DNA of 64,000 nt from Erwinia sp. HDF1-3R (GTDB lineage: Bacteria; Pseudomonadota; Gammaproteobacteria; Enterobacterales; Enterobacteriaceae), in contig NZ_CP155071.1 in NCBI RefSeq assembly GCF_039621855.1, positions 2,914,001-2,978,000 of the forward strand, in the 5' to 3' direction. Position 1 is the first letter of the stretch. Each line of letters begins with the position of its first letter. Positions 1 to 9,565 of the stretch are shown here, in pieces. Below the pieces are notes generated by a model that did no database searches, was not told the origin of the DNA, and saw nothing but the letters and a program-made list of their open reading frames with translations. A program made the position numbers and the translations under genes.

Positions 1-2
1 TG

Positions 3-665
3 ACGGCAGCCTGCCTGATGTTGCTTATCTCCCTGGTGATAGCAAAAGTGATGCCTGCTACAGCAACGCAGTTGCCGCGTACCTCATACCTTTCCCAGAT
101 ATTGTCTGTTTTTCAACTTTTCATCACTGAGCCGCAGTTGCGTAAGCGAGGGATTCTGACGCTGCTGATTTTTGCTGACTTCAGCATGGTATGGACCTCA
201 ATGGTTATGCCGCTCAGTGCCATGTCCCTGCCACATACTCAAATAGGTATGTTTGGTTTAGCGGGGATTGCCGGAGCACTGGCGGCTTCAAGAGGAGGTT
301 TATGGGCTGATAAAGGCATGGGGCAACGCGCCAGCGGATTAGCACTGGCTTTACTGACATTGTCCTGGCTGCCCATCGCCTGTCTCCAGGTGTCTTTATT
401 GTTGTTGGTTATCGGCGTGATCATGCTGGATTTCGCAGTACAGACGGTTCATGTGATCAATCAGAGCTTAATTATTGCTGGCAAACCAAATGCAGCCAGT
501 CGGTTGGTCGGGGCATACATGTGTTTTTATTCTCTGGGCAGCGCGCTGGGCGGGATAGCCGCAACCCAGCTTTATGCGCTATGGGGATGGTATTCAGTCT
601 GCTACGCAGGCGCATTCGTAAGTGCCTGTGCCCTAATTTTTTGGTTTGGAACCCGTCAATCATGA
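3..665 (+). CDS. MFS transporter, C-terminal part (cut by window edge)
   Basis: The reading frame is open to the left edge, so only the last ~220 residues of an inner-membrane transporter are visible. They hold several hydrophobic segments: one at the start, then a run of five or six from about residue 55, with the basic loop RGGLWADKGMG between them. This fits the C-terminal half of a major facilitator (usually ~400 residues, 12 helices). The internal ATG at 18 is not taken as the start because the frame continues upstream without a stop. The stop overlaps the next gene (ATGA), so the two are probably co-transcribed and translationally coupled. The substrate cannot be read from the sequence. 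Confidence 0.75.
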   Translation, partial: TAACLMLLISLVIAKVMPATATQLPRTSYLSQILSVFQLFITEPQLRKRGILTLLIFADFSMVWTSMVMPLSAMSLPHTQIGMFGLAGIAGALAASRGGLWADKGMGQRASGLALALLTLSWLPIACLQVSLLLLVIGVIMLDFAVQTVHVINQSLIIAGKPNAASRLVGAYMCFYSLGSALGGIAATQLYALWGWYSVCYAGAFVSACALIFWFGTRQS

Positions 666-1549
666 AATTACACCATTTGCTACTCGCCGTTTTGATCACC
701 GCAGTCTGGGGCGTAAACTTTTCCGTTATTAAGTTAGGGCTGCACTCGGTCGATCCTTTTATTTTGGCAGGTATTCGCTTTACCTTGTGTGCCATACCGG
801 CGATGCTATTTATTAAAAAACCGAATGTTCCATGGCGCTATCTTATAGGCTATGGTCTGGTTTTTGGTATTGGTCTATGGGGGCTGGTCAATCTGGGTAT
901 AAAAACCGGGCTCTCTGCAGGAATTGCCTCGCTTCTGCTACAGTTCAGTGCCTTTTTCACCCTCTTCTCTGGAAGCTGGGTGTTTAAAGAGCGCCTCAGC
1001 CGCTATCAAATTGCTGGTTTTGCTTTCTCATGTGCAGGATTACTAAGCATATTTTTTATCACTGATGGTTCCGTCACCCTCTCGGGGCTGCTGCTTGTGC
1101 TTATGGGGGCGATAGCATGGAGTATTGCCAACATTATTATCAAAAAAGCAGATACAAAACAGGTGTTTGCTTTTTTAGTTTGGTCCAGCGCCTTTTCTCC
1201 AGTCCCCCTTTTTCTGCTGGATGGGTGGGTGAATGGCACCTCTGGCTATAGCTCGCTATTCAGCCATATTGATGCTCGTGCTGTGATATCCATACTTTTT
1301 CAGGTATATCCCAATACCTTATTTGGTTATTGGATATGGAATTCTCTGCTTAAACAATATCCCGTCTCCACGGTGGCCCCCCTCTCCCTGCTGGTGCCGG
1401 TTTTCGGCATTCTGGGCTCAACGGTGATATTTGGCGAAAACATCCCGCCGATGAAGATCGTCGCTCTGTTCCTGATTCTCATCGGGTTGGTTTTAGGTCT
1501 GTATGGCCAGCGGCTAAAGCGATATTTTTTTGAAAGGCGCATCGAATAA
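662..1549 (+). CDS. EamA/DMT-family exporter (YdeD-like)
   Basis: A 295-residue inner-membrane protein with about ten hydrophobic segments arranged as two EamA repeats. The N-terminus (ITAVWGVNFSVIKLGL) and the C-terminal VAPLSLLVPVFGILGS segment match the pattern of Escherichia coli EamA/YdeD, a cysteine and O-acetylserine exporter. A longer frame opens at 521, but the ATG at 662 is preferred. It overlaps the stop of the MFS gene by ATGA and gives the family-typical N-terminus and length. Family assignment is firm; the exported substrate is inferred only by resemblance. Confidence 0.85.
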   Translation: MKLHHLLLAVLITAVWGVNFSVIKLGLHSVDPFILAGIRFTLCAIPAMLFIKKPNVPWRYLIGYGLVFGIGLWGLVNLGIKTGLSAGIASLLLQFSAFFTLFSGSWVFKERLSRYQIAGFAFSCAGLLSIFFITDGSVTLSGLLLVLMGAIAWSIANIIIKKADTKQVFAFLVWSSAFSPVPLFLLDGWVNGTSGYSSLFSHIDARAVISILFQVYPNTLFGYWIWNSLLKQYPVSTVAPLSLLVPVFGILGSTVIFGENIPPMKIVALFLILIGLVLGLYGQRLKRYFFERRIE

Positions 1550-1793
1550 GGGGAGTTTTCCTTTATATTCTCAAGGTCTGCTATAGGCGAATAGTGGACC
1601 CTGGCCGCTGGGAGCGCGCTTATGAAATCAGGACATAAACTTCCGTCATTCCCGCCCTCCTCCGTTGAGAACCCTAACTTAAACTGCTTCAAATCGTTGA
1701 TCCACTATACTGATCTTTGCAGGTGTCATTCACATACAAGGCTGAAGTTAATTACCTGAGACCAGCCTTACCCATGACCATCAGGAGAACAAC

Positions 1794-2357
1794 ATGCAAA
1801 AAGATAAAATCTTAAAAGGGCTGCTAACCGTTTCGGCAGTGGCAGCCATGTTCTGCGCTGTCGGCGTGCAAGCCCAGACGCCGACGAGCGCCGCGCAGAA
1901 TAGCGCCGCCAGTCAGAGCGGTACGAGCGCCAGGCTTAGCTCCGGTGACGAAAAGGCGTTGAAGGACATGGCGCAGGCCGATATCAATGAAGTCGCCGCC
2001 GCCAAAATCGCGCTGAGCAAAGCCCACGGCAGCGAAGTTAAAGCATTCGCTCAGCAAATGGTCGATGACCATGGTGGTGCTCTGACCAAAGTACAGGCAG
2101 TTGCTCAGCAAAAAGGCGTGGCACTGCCGACTGAGCCGGACGCCAGTCACAAGGCCATGGCCGCCAGGCTGGAAAAACAAAGCGGCGCCACATTTGACAA
2201 AGTGTATATGGAAAATGCCGGCACTAAGGACCATAAGATGGTGCTGTCGACGCTGAAGAGTGACGCCAGGAAGATTAAGGATCCGGATGTGAAGGCCCTG
2301 GCCGACGCGCACCTGCCGGTCGTTGAGCAGCACCTGAAGTCCGCCCAAAAGCTATAA
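1794..2357 (+). CDS. DUF4142 periplasmic protein
   Basis: A 187-residue protein with a clear Sec signal peptide: Lys-rich start, hydrophobic stretch, and Ala-x-Ala-type end near VGVQAQ at residue 28. A low-complexity Ala/Ser/Thr/Gln linker follows, then a helical domain with ADINEVAAAKIAL, HGSEVKAFAQQMVDDH and a C-terminal HLPVVEQHL. This layout is that of the DUF4142 family, predicted to have a ferritin-like four-helix fold with conserved His residues. Function is unknown; in other bacteria such genes are often stress-induced. The AGGAGAA ribosome site sits eight bases before ATG. The stop codon lies inside the first unit of a 7-bp tandem repeat. Confidence 0.85.
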   Translation: MQKDKILKGLLTVSAVAAMFCAVGVQAQTPTSAAQNSAASQSGTSARLSSGDEKALKDMAQADINEVAAAKIALSKAHGSEVKAFAQQMVDDHGGALTKVQAVAQQKGVALPTEPDASHKAMAARLEKQSGATFDKVYMENAGTKDHKMVLSTLKSDARKIKDPDVKALADAHLPVVEQHLKSAQKL

Positions 2358-2392
2358 GCTATAAGCTATAAGCTATAAGCTATAAGCTATAG
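2351..2392 (+). repeat. 7-bp tandem repeat (GCTATAA)
   Basis: Five perfect copies of GCTATAA are followed by a sixth ending in G. The first unit contains the TAA stop of the DUF4142 gene, so changes in copy number would not alter the protein. No hairpin with a T-tract is seen. It may simply be a slippage product. Confidence 0.95.
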
Positions 2393-2541
2393 ATGTTACC
2401 AGGCATGCCAGCAGATAAGTAAACAGGTCGTTCGGTGAGCACGCAGTCCTGCGACCTGGACTGGACTTTGTTGAAAGTATTGCGGCAAGTCACCGCGGGG
2501 TTGGGAGCGCTTTTCCTCACCACCCGCTGGCAGAGGAAAAT

Positions 2542-3177
2542 ATGGCGATTTCGCACGAATTAATCCTGATTTACACCACTTACTTTGTCGCAACTGCCAG
2601 CCCTGGGCCAAGTAATATGGCTATTATGGGTACGGCAATGAAAAAGGGCCGTAGCGCTGCATTGGCGCTCGCGGGTGGTATTATTGGCGGTTCCATGCTG
2701 TGGGCATTGCTGGCGACCTGCGGCGTGCTAACGGTACTGGCGACCTTTGCCGAGTTACTCATCGTGTTAAAAATCGGTGGGGGTTTGTATCTGTTATGGC
2801 TGGCATTTAAATCGGGTAAATCCGCGCTGTCCCGCTCTGGTGTGACTGAATTTGAGGCCGGCGATGAGAGAGTCGCGTATGGTAAACTTTTCCGTCAGGG
2901 TATCCTGATGCACGTTGGCAATCCCAAAGCCATCCTCACCTGGGTGGCAATCATGTCCGTTGCGCTCAAACCGGACCTGTCAGCTTCTACTTTACCCATG
3001 ATCATCTTCGGCTGTGCGGCTATTTGCGTGGTGGTATTCTGCGGCTATGCGTTGCTGTTTTCTACAGCAGTCATGGGCGCATTTTATCGTCGTATCCGCC
3101 GCGGGCTTGACGCGCTATTGGCGTGCTGCTTCGCGTTTGCGGGTCTAAAGATGATATATACATGTAGAGTTAATTGA
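2542..3177 (+). CDS. LysE/RhtB-family amino-acid exporter
   Basis: A 211-residue inner-membrane protein with about six hydrophobic segments. It carries the family hallmarks: the N-terminal ATASPGPSNMAIM segment, the LKIGGGLYLLWLAFKSGKSAL segment and the GNPKAILTWVAIMSVAL segment. LysE/RhtB proteins export amino acids or derivatives by proton antiport. The ATG follows GAGGAAAAT. The last codons run into the 3' end of a decayed opposite-strand gene. Specificity is not visible. Confidence 0.87.
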   Translation: MAISHELILIYTTYFVATASPGPSNMAIMGTAMKKGRSAALALAGGIIGGSMLWALLATCGVLTVLATFAELLIVLKIGGGLYLLWLAFKSGKSALSRSGVTEFEAGDERVAYGKLFRQGILMHVGNPKAILTWVAIMSVALKPDLSASTLPMIIFGCAAICVVVFCGYALLFSTAVMGAFYRRIRRGLDALLACCFAFAGLKMIYTCRVN

Positions 3178-3189
3178 TAACCTGGCGTG

Positions 3190-3480
3190 CAGGCAGTGTG
3201 CCTCTAATCCTGACGTCAGGAAGACTGTTTCCTGATGTGTAAAGGTGGCCTGGACATCTTCATAGAGTGAGTCCGGCACGTGTCGCTGAGACATCAGCGT
3301 GAGTGCTTCCGTCCATGCCAGAGCGGCACGCTCGCGCGCAGAGTAGATGCCAGCATCACGCCATGCTGCGACCAGATCAATTTTGGCAGAAGCCAAACCC
3401 GCTTTACGCGCCACATTAAGATGATACTGAATGCAGAACGCACAACCGTTTAGCTGAGATGCGCAAGGCAGGATCGCACA
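3190..3480 (-). pseudogene. Carboxymuconolactone decarboxylase/AhpD-like remnant
   Basis: The minus-strand frame between about 3216 and 3474 encodes a recognisable AhpD/CMD-like core. It has SQLNGCAFCIQYH (the CxxC-x3-H redox motif), then ARKAGL, WRDAGIYSARERAALAWTEA and VPDSLYEDV. Family members run ~150 residues and continue past this point with a conserved LTLAI.AIN..N helix. Here the frame instead goes into unrelated sequence (TSGLEAHC...), and the N-terminal part before ILPCAS also does not match. The segment is squeezed between lysE and the start of marR, which reads the opposite way. I call it a decayed gene that lost both ends; a divergent functional protein is less likely. Confidence 0.55.
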
Positions 3481-3482
3481 AT

Positions 3483-3932
3483 ATGTCGATACCCGTGCCG
3501 GGTGAGGGAAAGCGGGGTAAGAAAGGCCATATAGGCTATCTGCTACGACAGGCTCATGCTGTCCACAGGATGAGAATGGAAAACGCTCTGAAGCAAACGG
3601 GGCTAACACTGCCTCAGTTTTCGGTGATGACTATGCTCGCAGCCTATCCGGGAGCCTCCGGCGCAGAACTGGCTCGTTTGTCGTTGCTGACACCCCAAAC
3701 GATGAGCGTCATTGTCGCAAACCTTGAACGGGATGGAATGATTTGCCGACACCCGCATGAAGAGCATGGGAGAATTCAGGTCATTGAACTGACTGATTCA
3801 GGTCATGACACGCTCTTCAGGAGTAAAAAGGCAGTCAGATCATCAGAAACCGATCTGCTCATGGGGATGTCCCCTGAAGAGGAAAGCATAGTCAGGGAGT
3901 GGCTGGTGAGTATTGCTAAACTGCCGGTGTGA
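3483..3932 (+). CDS. MarR-family transcriptional regulator
   Basis: A 149-residue protein with a MarR winged helix-turn-helix: LPQFSVMTMLAAYPGASGAELARLSLLTPQTMSVIV, followed by the DG wing (RDGMICRHPHEEHGR). MarR dimers usually repress neighbouring transport or stress genes and respond to small aromatic or oxidant ligands. The frame is open from 3459, but ATG 3483 gives the usual length. The N-terminal coding region lies against the AhpD-like remnant on the other strand, an arrangement typical of a MarR/OhrR-type switch controlling a peroxide-responsive gene. Its target is not known. Confidence 0.82.
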   Translation: MSIPVPGEGKRGKKGHIGYLLRQAHAVHRMRMENALKQTGLTLPQFSVMTMLAAYPGASGAELARLSLLTPQTMSVIVANLERDGMICRHPHEEHGRIQVIELTDSGHDTLFRSKKAVRSSETDLLMGMSPEEESIVREWLVSIAKLPV

Positions 3933-4076
3933 CTATCCCCGGTATTTGCCTAAATGCCGGGTTATATATTTATTGCTGAGAAACAGTAAGGCTGACATAC
4001 GTCCGCTATCAACGACAAGCAAACACATGAAATGCACAAGTTTCGGGTTATTACGTCGGCAGATCACTCCTGACGC

Positions 4077-4613
4077 TTAAGTAGATTGGCCATTACTTTG
4101 CTCCCCCCTATGAAGTTGTAATTCATAAACCACGCATGGCACATCATAATGTTGCTCAATGGCTTTAAAAGTCATACCCAGCCGCTGCATTACACGTTGT
4201 GATGCGCTATTTTTGGGGTCGGCGACCGCAACTAAGTACGTCGCACCAACGTGCCCGGCAGCAAATTCAATGATTGCTCTCGCGGCCTCTGTTGCATACC
4301 CGTTGCCATGATAGTCTGCAATCAGGCGCCAGCCGATCTCTAAGGGGGCGCCCTCTACATTGGCTAAGTGCTGTAAGCAGGCTGCCCCAACAACCATACC
4401 TGACATTTTTTCTCTGATTGCCCACCAGGAAAAGCCATATGTTTCCCAGCGTTGCATGACACGATTGATACCATCCCATGTTTCATCAGGTGTCTTAACT
4501 TTACCATTGCTGATATAACGCATAATTTGAGGATCGCCTTCCATGATTCTCAAGCCCTCATAATGTGAAGGATGGTATGGTTCCAATTTGAGACGCTCAG
4601 TTTCTAAATCCAT
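4077..4613 (-). CDS. GNAT-family N-acetyltransferase (RimJ/RimL type)
   Basis: A 178-residue cytoplasmic enzyme of the RimJ/RimL-like acetyltransferase group. It begins with the usual LETERLKLEPYHPSHYE. The IGWRLIADYHGNGYATEAA motif corresponds to the acetyl-CoA pyrophosphate-binding motif A, and VADPKNSASQRVMQRLGM is motif B. It should transfer acetyl from acetyl-CoA to an amine of a protein or small molecule. The acceptor cannot be deduced. It stands alone, with no operon partner on its strand. Confidence 0.85.
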   Translation of the reverse strand: MDLETERLKLEPYHPSHYEGLRIMEGDPQIMRYISNGKVKTPDETWDGINRVMQRWETYGFSWWAIREKMSGMVVGAACLQHLANVEGAPLEIGWRLIADYHGNGYATEAARAIIEFAAGHVGATYLVAVADPKNSASQRVMQRLGMTFKAIEQHYDVPCVVYELQLHRGEQSNGQST

Positions 4614-5092
4614 ATCCCTAACCTCTTTGGATGCTTTACGTAGTAATACGATAAATCCTCTGCTGATAGTATTTCATTGTCATATACATATGGAACCTTT
4701 CCCGATGGGGCGTTTGGATTGTGCCATTCACGTTGAGGATATACCGCTCTGTGGGTGAGAATAGATCCAAGCTGAAGCTACTTACGTTAATTTACCCTAA
4801 AGTCTTGTGACCTAAAGCGCCAACGTCTGCCTGGGCCAGGAATACCTTTGCTAACTCCACCGGGCTGTTCCACGATCTTAGTAAATCTCACCGCCGCCGC
4901 TGGTGCAGCATGGCGACCTGCGGCAATCGCATGAAAGTAGCGGCATTTCGTTCAGGAAGAAAACCTGGAAAAACTCCTTCCCGCCGTGCTTTTTGTAAAA
5001 ATCAGCAACCTGAAAGCCTGGGTATTCAAAAAGCAGGCGTTCAGGCCCCTTTTCTCCCTTCATCCCCGAAGAGGCGGAGGCGCAATCGGTTA
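4614..5092. other. Intergenic stretch without a supported gene
   Basis: About 480 bp between the acetyltransferase start and the alcohol dehydrogenase end. Short ORFs here are shadows extending from the dehydrogenase region. I see no RNA gene, repeat or clear terminator. The promoter of the acetyltransferase must lie at the low end. Confidence 0.5.
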
Positions 5093-6286
5093 TCAGAGCG
5101 TCGCCTGTGAGGGAGACATCCCCGGCACCAGGATGACTTTTCTGCACTCCTCCTGCCGTTTTGCAAAAATTTCATACCCGCGTGCCGCTTCCTCAAGTGG
5201 CAGATGATGGGTGACAATTTCTTCTGGTTTCAGGTGCCCCTGTTCTATCAGCGCCAACAGGTCAGGCAGATAAGCATGCACATGCGTCTGGCCCATTTTA
5301 AAGGTCAGGCCCTTATCGAATGCATCGCCAAACATAAAACTGTGAATAAAGCCGGCATAGACTCCCGGCACACTGACAATACCACCACGGCGAACGGCCG
5401 CTATGCACTGGCGCAGTACTTTCCCGCTGCTGCCCTCAATTTTAAGGGAGGTCATCACCGTTTCAGTCAGACTGCCTTTCGCTTCGAATCCCACCGCATC
5501 TATTACGGCGTCCACACCCCGTTTGCCGACAGTATTTTCAATGATCCACGCGGCCGGATCGTCATTCCTGTCGAAGTTTACGGGGATAACGCCATAGCGG
5601 TCACGGGCAAAAGCCAGCCGGTAATCATTATGGTCGATGATAAATATCTGTTCTGCGCCTTCCAGCCTGGCACAGGCTGCGCTCAGAAGTCCCACCGGTC
5701 CCGCACCATAAATGGCCACGCTTGAGCCTTTTTTTACCTGGGCATTCTTCACCGCCTGCCACGCCGTTGGCAGGATGTCTGACAAAAACAGGACTTTCTC
5801 ATCCGACAGCGTATCGGGCACCTTAAACGGGCCGGTGTTGGCTTTTGGCACACGGACATATTCAGCCTGACCGCCGGGTATCCCGCCATACAGGTCGCTG
5901 TAGCCAAAAAGCGCGGCCGGAGGCGTGATATTTTTACGATTAAGCGCAGCCCCCTGCCCGCTGTTGGTATTCTCACAGGCCGCAAACTGATTGAGATGAC
6001 AAAAAAAGCAGTCGCCGCAGGCAATCACGAATGGCACAACCACCCGGTCGCCCTTTTTGACGGCCGTCACTGCTGAGCCGGCTTCAACCACCTCGCCCAT
6101 GAATTCATGGCCAAAAATATCTCCGTGGTGAGTACCCGGGATTTTTCCGTGATAAAGGTGGAGGTCAGAACCGCAGATAGCCGTAGCGGTCACGCGAAGA
6201 ATAATATCGTCAGATGCCGTAAGCACCGGGTCAGGCATGGTATCCACGCTGACTTTGTGCGGACCGTGATAAGTCAGAGCTTTCAT
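5093..6286 (-). CDS. Zinc-dependent alcohol/formaldehyde dehydrogenase-like oxidoreductase
   Basis: A 397-residue medium-chain dehydrogenase. The catalytic zinc site is visible in [14 protein letters not shown] and [12 protein letters not shown]. Structural-zinc cysteines are in [20 protein letters not shown], and the nucleotide-binding Rossmann motif is [10 protein letters not shown]. The length and the ~20-residue insert after the structural zinc resemble the class III / formaldehyde-dehydrogenase-like group rather than a classical ethanol dehydrogenase. It probably oxidises an alcohol or aldehyde with NAD(P). It lies 129 bp downstream of the Mn-catalase gene on the same strand and may be a stress-operon partner. 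The substrate is not known. Confidence 0.85.
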   Translation of the reverse strand: MKALTYHGPHKVSVDTMPDPVLTASDDIILRVTATAICGSDLHLYHGKIPGTHHGDIFGHEFMGEVVEAGSAVTAVKKGDRVVVPFVIACGDCFFCHLNQFAACENTNSGQGAALNRKNITPPAALFGYSDLYGGIPGGQAEYVRVPKANTGPFKVPDTLSDEKVLFLSDILPTAWQAVKNAQVKKGSSVAIYGAGPVGLLSAACARLEGAEQIFIIDHNDYRLAFARDRYGVIPVNFDRNDDPAAWIIENTVGKRGVDAVIDAVGFEAKGSLTETVMTSLKIEGSSGKVLRQCIAAVRRGGIVSVPGVYAGFIHSFMFGDAFDKGLTFKMGQTHVHAYLPDLLALIEQGHLKPEEIVTHHLPLEEAARGYEIFAKRQEECRKVILVPGMSPSQATL

Positions 6287-6415
6287 ATTAATCCTGTCCT
6301 GTATGAGGTTACCGACAAACCTGGCGTTGAGCAGGCTCTCTGCCTGGGGGCCGCTCCAGAGCTGATACTGGAAAAAACGGCCCGGAGTGCAGGCAACGTA
6401 TAATCACTTTTACGT

Positions 6416-7321
6416 CTATTTTTTTGGTTTACGAGACGCTGTTGTTGCGTTTTCAATGGGCGGGACGGCTCCTATGTCCGTTCCCGTTACCGGATTTACC
6501 TCCCGGTCGGAAGCCGTTCGTTTGGCCAGATCGTCAAGAGCCGCCTGCTGTTTTGCCGGAAGCTGAACGCTGGCTGTTCCGTCGCCGCCGTCTACAGCCG
6601 GCGTAGGGTTGGTAACATAGTCAAAGTTCTCGTCTGAATTCCAGCTGCCTCTTACTTCCCCACCTTCGGACATGTCGTAATACAGGGTGGCGTACTTCTC
6701 AATGGGTGGAAGCTTACCCGGTGGGAAGTTGTTCTGAATGGAGTACAGCGCTTTTTCAAACGAAATCTGATGTGCGACTTCACGCGTCATAAGGAATCCC
6801 AGGGCATCCTTCACGCCCGGATCGTCTGTCATGTTGATCAGGCGTTCATAAAGTATTTTAGCCCGCGCCTCGGCGGCAATATTGGAGCGAAGGTCAGCTG
6901 TCACCTCACCAATAGTATCAATGTAAGCCGCAGTCCAGGGAACGCCAGCCGAATTGGTTAAGGCGGGTCCTCCGCCATACAGCAGCGACGTCAGATGACT
7001 GTCGTTTCCGGCGCCGGTAATGGAGCGGTACAGGTCCCCTTCCTTCTCGGTACCTTCGGCCAGTTCACCCTTGACGCCTTTATTCAGCATTCCCACCAGA
7101 GAACCGATTATTTCAAGGTGACTCAGTTCTTCAGTAGCAATATCCATCAGCAGATCCTTCCGTCCCGGGTCTTCATCACCCAGTCCCTGAGTGAAGTACC
7201 GACAGGCCGCTGCCAGCTCGCCCTGAGGGCCACCAAACTGTTCAAGTAAAAGATTGGCCAGGCCAGGATTGGGGCCTGCCACACGTACGGTATATTGCAG
7301 TTGCTTCACATGTCTGAACAT
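6416..7321 (-). CDS. katN: Manganese catalase KatN
   Basis: A 301-residue non-haem catalase. Its N-terminus (MFRHVKQLQYTVRV) and core are those of Salmonella KatN. Di-manganese ligands are in GGPQGELAAACRYFTQG, MDIATEELSHLEIIG, EARAKILYERL and MTREVAHQISFEKAL (Glu and His residues of a four-helix bundle). It disproportionates hydrogen peroxide in the cytoplasm. In Salmonella the homologue is RpoS-dependent and lies with yciGFE; here it is followed by an alcohol dehydrogenase instead. The C-terminal ~60 residues are low-complexity and variable in the family. No promoter could be assigned with confidence in the long gap upstream. Confidence 0.95.
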   Translation of the reverse strand: MFRHVKQLQYTVRVAGPNPGLANLLLEQFGGPQGELAAACRYFTQGLGDEDPGRKDLLMDIATEELSHLEIIGSLVGMLNKGVKGELAEGTEKEGDLYRSITGAGNDSHLTSLLYGGGPALTNSAGVPWTAAYIDTIGEVTADLRSNIAAEARAKILYERLINMTDDPGVKDALGFLMTREVAHQISFEKALYSIQNNFPPGKLPPIEKYATLYYDMSEGGEVRGSWNSDENFDYVTNPTPAVDGGDGTASVQLPAKQQAALDDLAKRTASDREVNPVTGTDIGAVPPIENATTASRKPKK

Positions 7322-8443
7322 AGCTCACTCCGTATAAGGCGAACGGGTAATCGGAAAGGTGGCTGAACTGCCGCCGGTAGGTTTAGTTATTTTTTCGCTT
7401 CAACACCCGGCGTTTACGGTCGGATCGTAAACTGCACCCTCACATCTGGAAGATGGACCAGGTAACAGTGTGACTTTACTCATTCCTGCACGGGTATTTG
7501 CTCAACACTACGCATACTCATAAGATCACCTACCTGTTAAGGTCAGCTATGGGTGAGGCATAACTGGCTATCCCAGGATTCTCCGAAACATAACCAGTGG
7601 TTCCAGGCATTCTATGCGGCACTATAACTGCCCGATAAACCACGGTTAAATAAGTCTTCAAGGGTGTTAATTGTCATACCAGACCCAGTAATAAAGGGTT
7701 TAAAAAAGAGCCTCAAAAACATTTAAGCCAGAATGAAGTGTAGCCCGTTACAAAAAAACCGCTTTGCCGTCTGCAATTTCCATCTGATACGGACCGGGTA
7801 CGGAAAATTGCAGTGAGAAACCCATAAGCGCTTTTACAAAAATAAACCCAAACCGTGAAAGGCGAAAAAACAAGCATGATTTTTATTCTAAGTTGATGTA
7901 ATTCATCACAATGAACCCCCAAAAAAATATATTATTTAAAAAGCAGGGAAGGCTCTTTTTGCTTTAAATATTATTCTTTCCACTCTTAATTTTTACAAAA
8001 TTGATACGTGATGCGGAAATCAGATTTTTGAATTTTAAGAATTAAGATTTTTCTCACGTGGTGGGGGTTCAGGGTGTAAGGGATATAGCTAAAAATTGCC
8101 CGCTATCTGGGAGACGGATAAGCGTCAGACTGGTATCAGCTTCAACCCGCTAAACGCCCTCAGGTAGGCTCGTGCCGATCCTGCAGGACTTCAATCCCGG
8201 CTACGCCGAAGATGTGCACGCTGTTTTTGTCGGTGGATCGAATACCCCGGCCCGCGTCCGGGCCTTTGTCGCCCCCCCGTCAGCGCGACTCTGCAATCGC
8301 AGCCCTGCCGGCACCGGCCTGTCCGTCCGGTCATGCCAGGGCGGATCCCGTCATAGCCAGAAATAACCGGCTGCAACAGCGGAAATGACGAGACACGTCA
8401 GAGTCCACCATGCCGTATGACCTCTAACGACATGGCAGTATCC
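7322..8443. other. Long intergenic region between katN and the fimbrial operon
   Basis: About 1.1 kb. It must hold the katN promoter near 7330-7450 and the 3' end of the fimbrial transcript near 8380-8443. Frames at 7713-7922 (minus) and 8172-8366 (plus) lack ribosome sites and recognisable features, so I do not call them. Base composition swings from AT-rich (7680-8060) to GC-rich (8170-8350), which suggests patchwork remnants. No RNA gene or repeat is recognised. Confidence 0.45.
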
Positions 8444-9514
8444 TTAGTTGAAGGTAACAAGCATTTCCGTGGAGGCAGACACGGCGCCAGAAGGAAGCGC
8501 GTTACCGCCAGAACATAAACGCCAGGTGATTTGATTATTAAACGTGTTTATAAATTGCATAGGCATTCTTCCAATCTTAATGGCTTCATTATTAAAATTA
8601 ATGCCTGAGTTTGCGTTGCATGTTCCACTGTCCGTGACCCCGGGGATCTCTCCCGTGATGTAGCCGCCGCCCTGCGCTAACGCTAACCGATTTTTTGAAC
8701 CCTCATATAAGCTGGTTAATGGGCGAAATTGAACCGAGATATTTGCAGTCACCAGACTTGATTTTTGCGTGCACGTAACATTGAATGAATTAGTTTGTAT
8801 ACCGAGTTCAGTATTTGCCGTTAAGTTACGGGTGACCGTGCCAAAGTTAATCACGGTAGGGGTATTAACTGAGCACTCTATGGTACTTATACGTAAATCC
8901 AAACTGGCAGGTGATATTGACTGATAGCGATCCCCTGTCCGGAGTACAGAGAAACTCGAGGCCCACATGGTGGGTATGGCAACGTTCGATGATGTCTGAG
9001 TCCCATCTGCAACTAAAACCCAGGTTCCTGTTATATTGACAACGCGGGAGCCGGAGGCGCTATAAAAATTACCCCCAGAGGTCATGCTGGGCGGTAAACA
9101 CCACTCATAGCCGTTTGGCGAGGTCAGTTCTCCACTGTTCCCACCCCGGGTTTCAGGCAGGCCGATGGTCCCGGTGAAACTTTTTGTCGAACCGTCATAG
9201 GCCGTGTAAGTGGCCTGCCCCGTGGCCCTTGGAATAAGCCCTACCCCGGGGGCTATTTGTAACGCTTTATAGCCTGCAATCGTCGTCAAGTCGGTAGATG
9301 ACATACATTTCGTGTTACTGTTGCCAATATTCATTAAACCATACGCGGAACCTAATGATGCGTGAGTCATTGCACCACTTAGGGTGACATTAAACGGCAG
9401 GCCCTCCCACAGTACACCCGATCCTTTTCCTATTGTAATCGTCTCGGCCGCACAATATTTAGGTACCGTCAACGCTAAGCTCAGCGCGAAGAAATAAAAT
9501 AATTTATTCTGCAT
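8444..9514 (-). CDS. Fimbrial tip adhesin
   Basis: A 356-residue secreted protein at the 3' end of the fimbrial operon. A signal peptide (hydrophobic ALSLALTVPKYCAA) ends near residue 23. The first ~180 residues form a Gly/Thr/Ser-rich domain with paired cysteines (NTKCMSS, YEWCLPP), as expected for a receptor-binding lectin domain. The last ~160 residues, from ISTIECSVNTPTVINFGTV, look like a pilin domain with two further cysteine pairs and the terminal beta strand ASTEMLVTFN. This two-domain layout, the size and the last-gene position match FimH-like tip adhesins. The receptor is unknown. ATG 9514 is taken rather than the upstream ATG at 9529. Confidence 0.8.
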   Translation of the reverse strand: MQNKLFYFFALSLALTVPKYCAAETITIGKGSGVLWEGLPFNVTLSGAMTHASLGSAYGLMNIGNSNTKCMSSTDLTTIAGYKALQIAPGVGLIPRATGQATYTAYDGSTKSFTGTIGLPETRGGNSGELTSPNGYEWCLPPSMTSGGNFYSASGSRVVNITGTWVLVADGTQTSSNVAIPTMWASSFSVLRTGDRYQSISPASLDLRISTIECSVNTPTVINFGTVTRNLTANTELGIQTNSFNVTCTQKSSLVTANISVQFRPLTSLYEGSKNRLALAQGGGYITGEIPGVTDSGTCNANSGINFNNEAIKIGRMPMQFINTFNNQITWRLCSGGNALPSGAVSASTEMLVTFN

Positions 9515-9565
9515 AATACATTTTCCCATTTACTCTATTTTTTAAATCACGCCACCCGCGGACCA

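Noticed and set aside
7713-7922. Minus-strand 69-codon ORF upstream of katN
   Set aside because: It lies in a low-complexity AT-rich tract and has no convincing ribosome site and no recognisable features.
8172-8366. Overlapping ORFs on both strands near the end of the fimbrial operon
   Set aside because: They are Arg/Pro/Gly-rich translations of GC-rich non-coding DNA with no start signal and no family resemblance.
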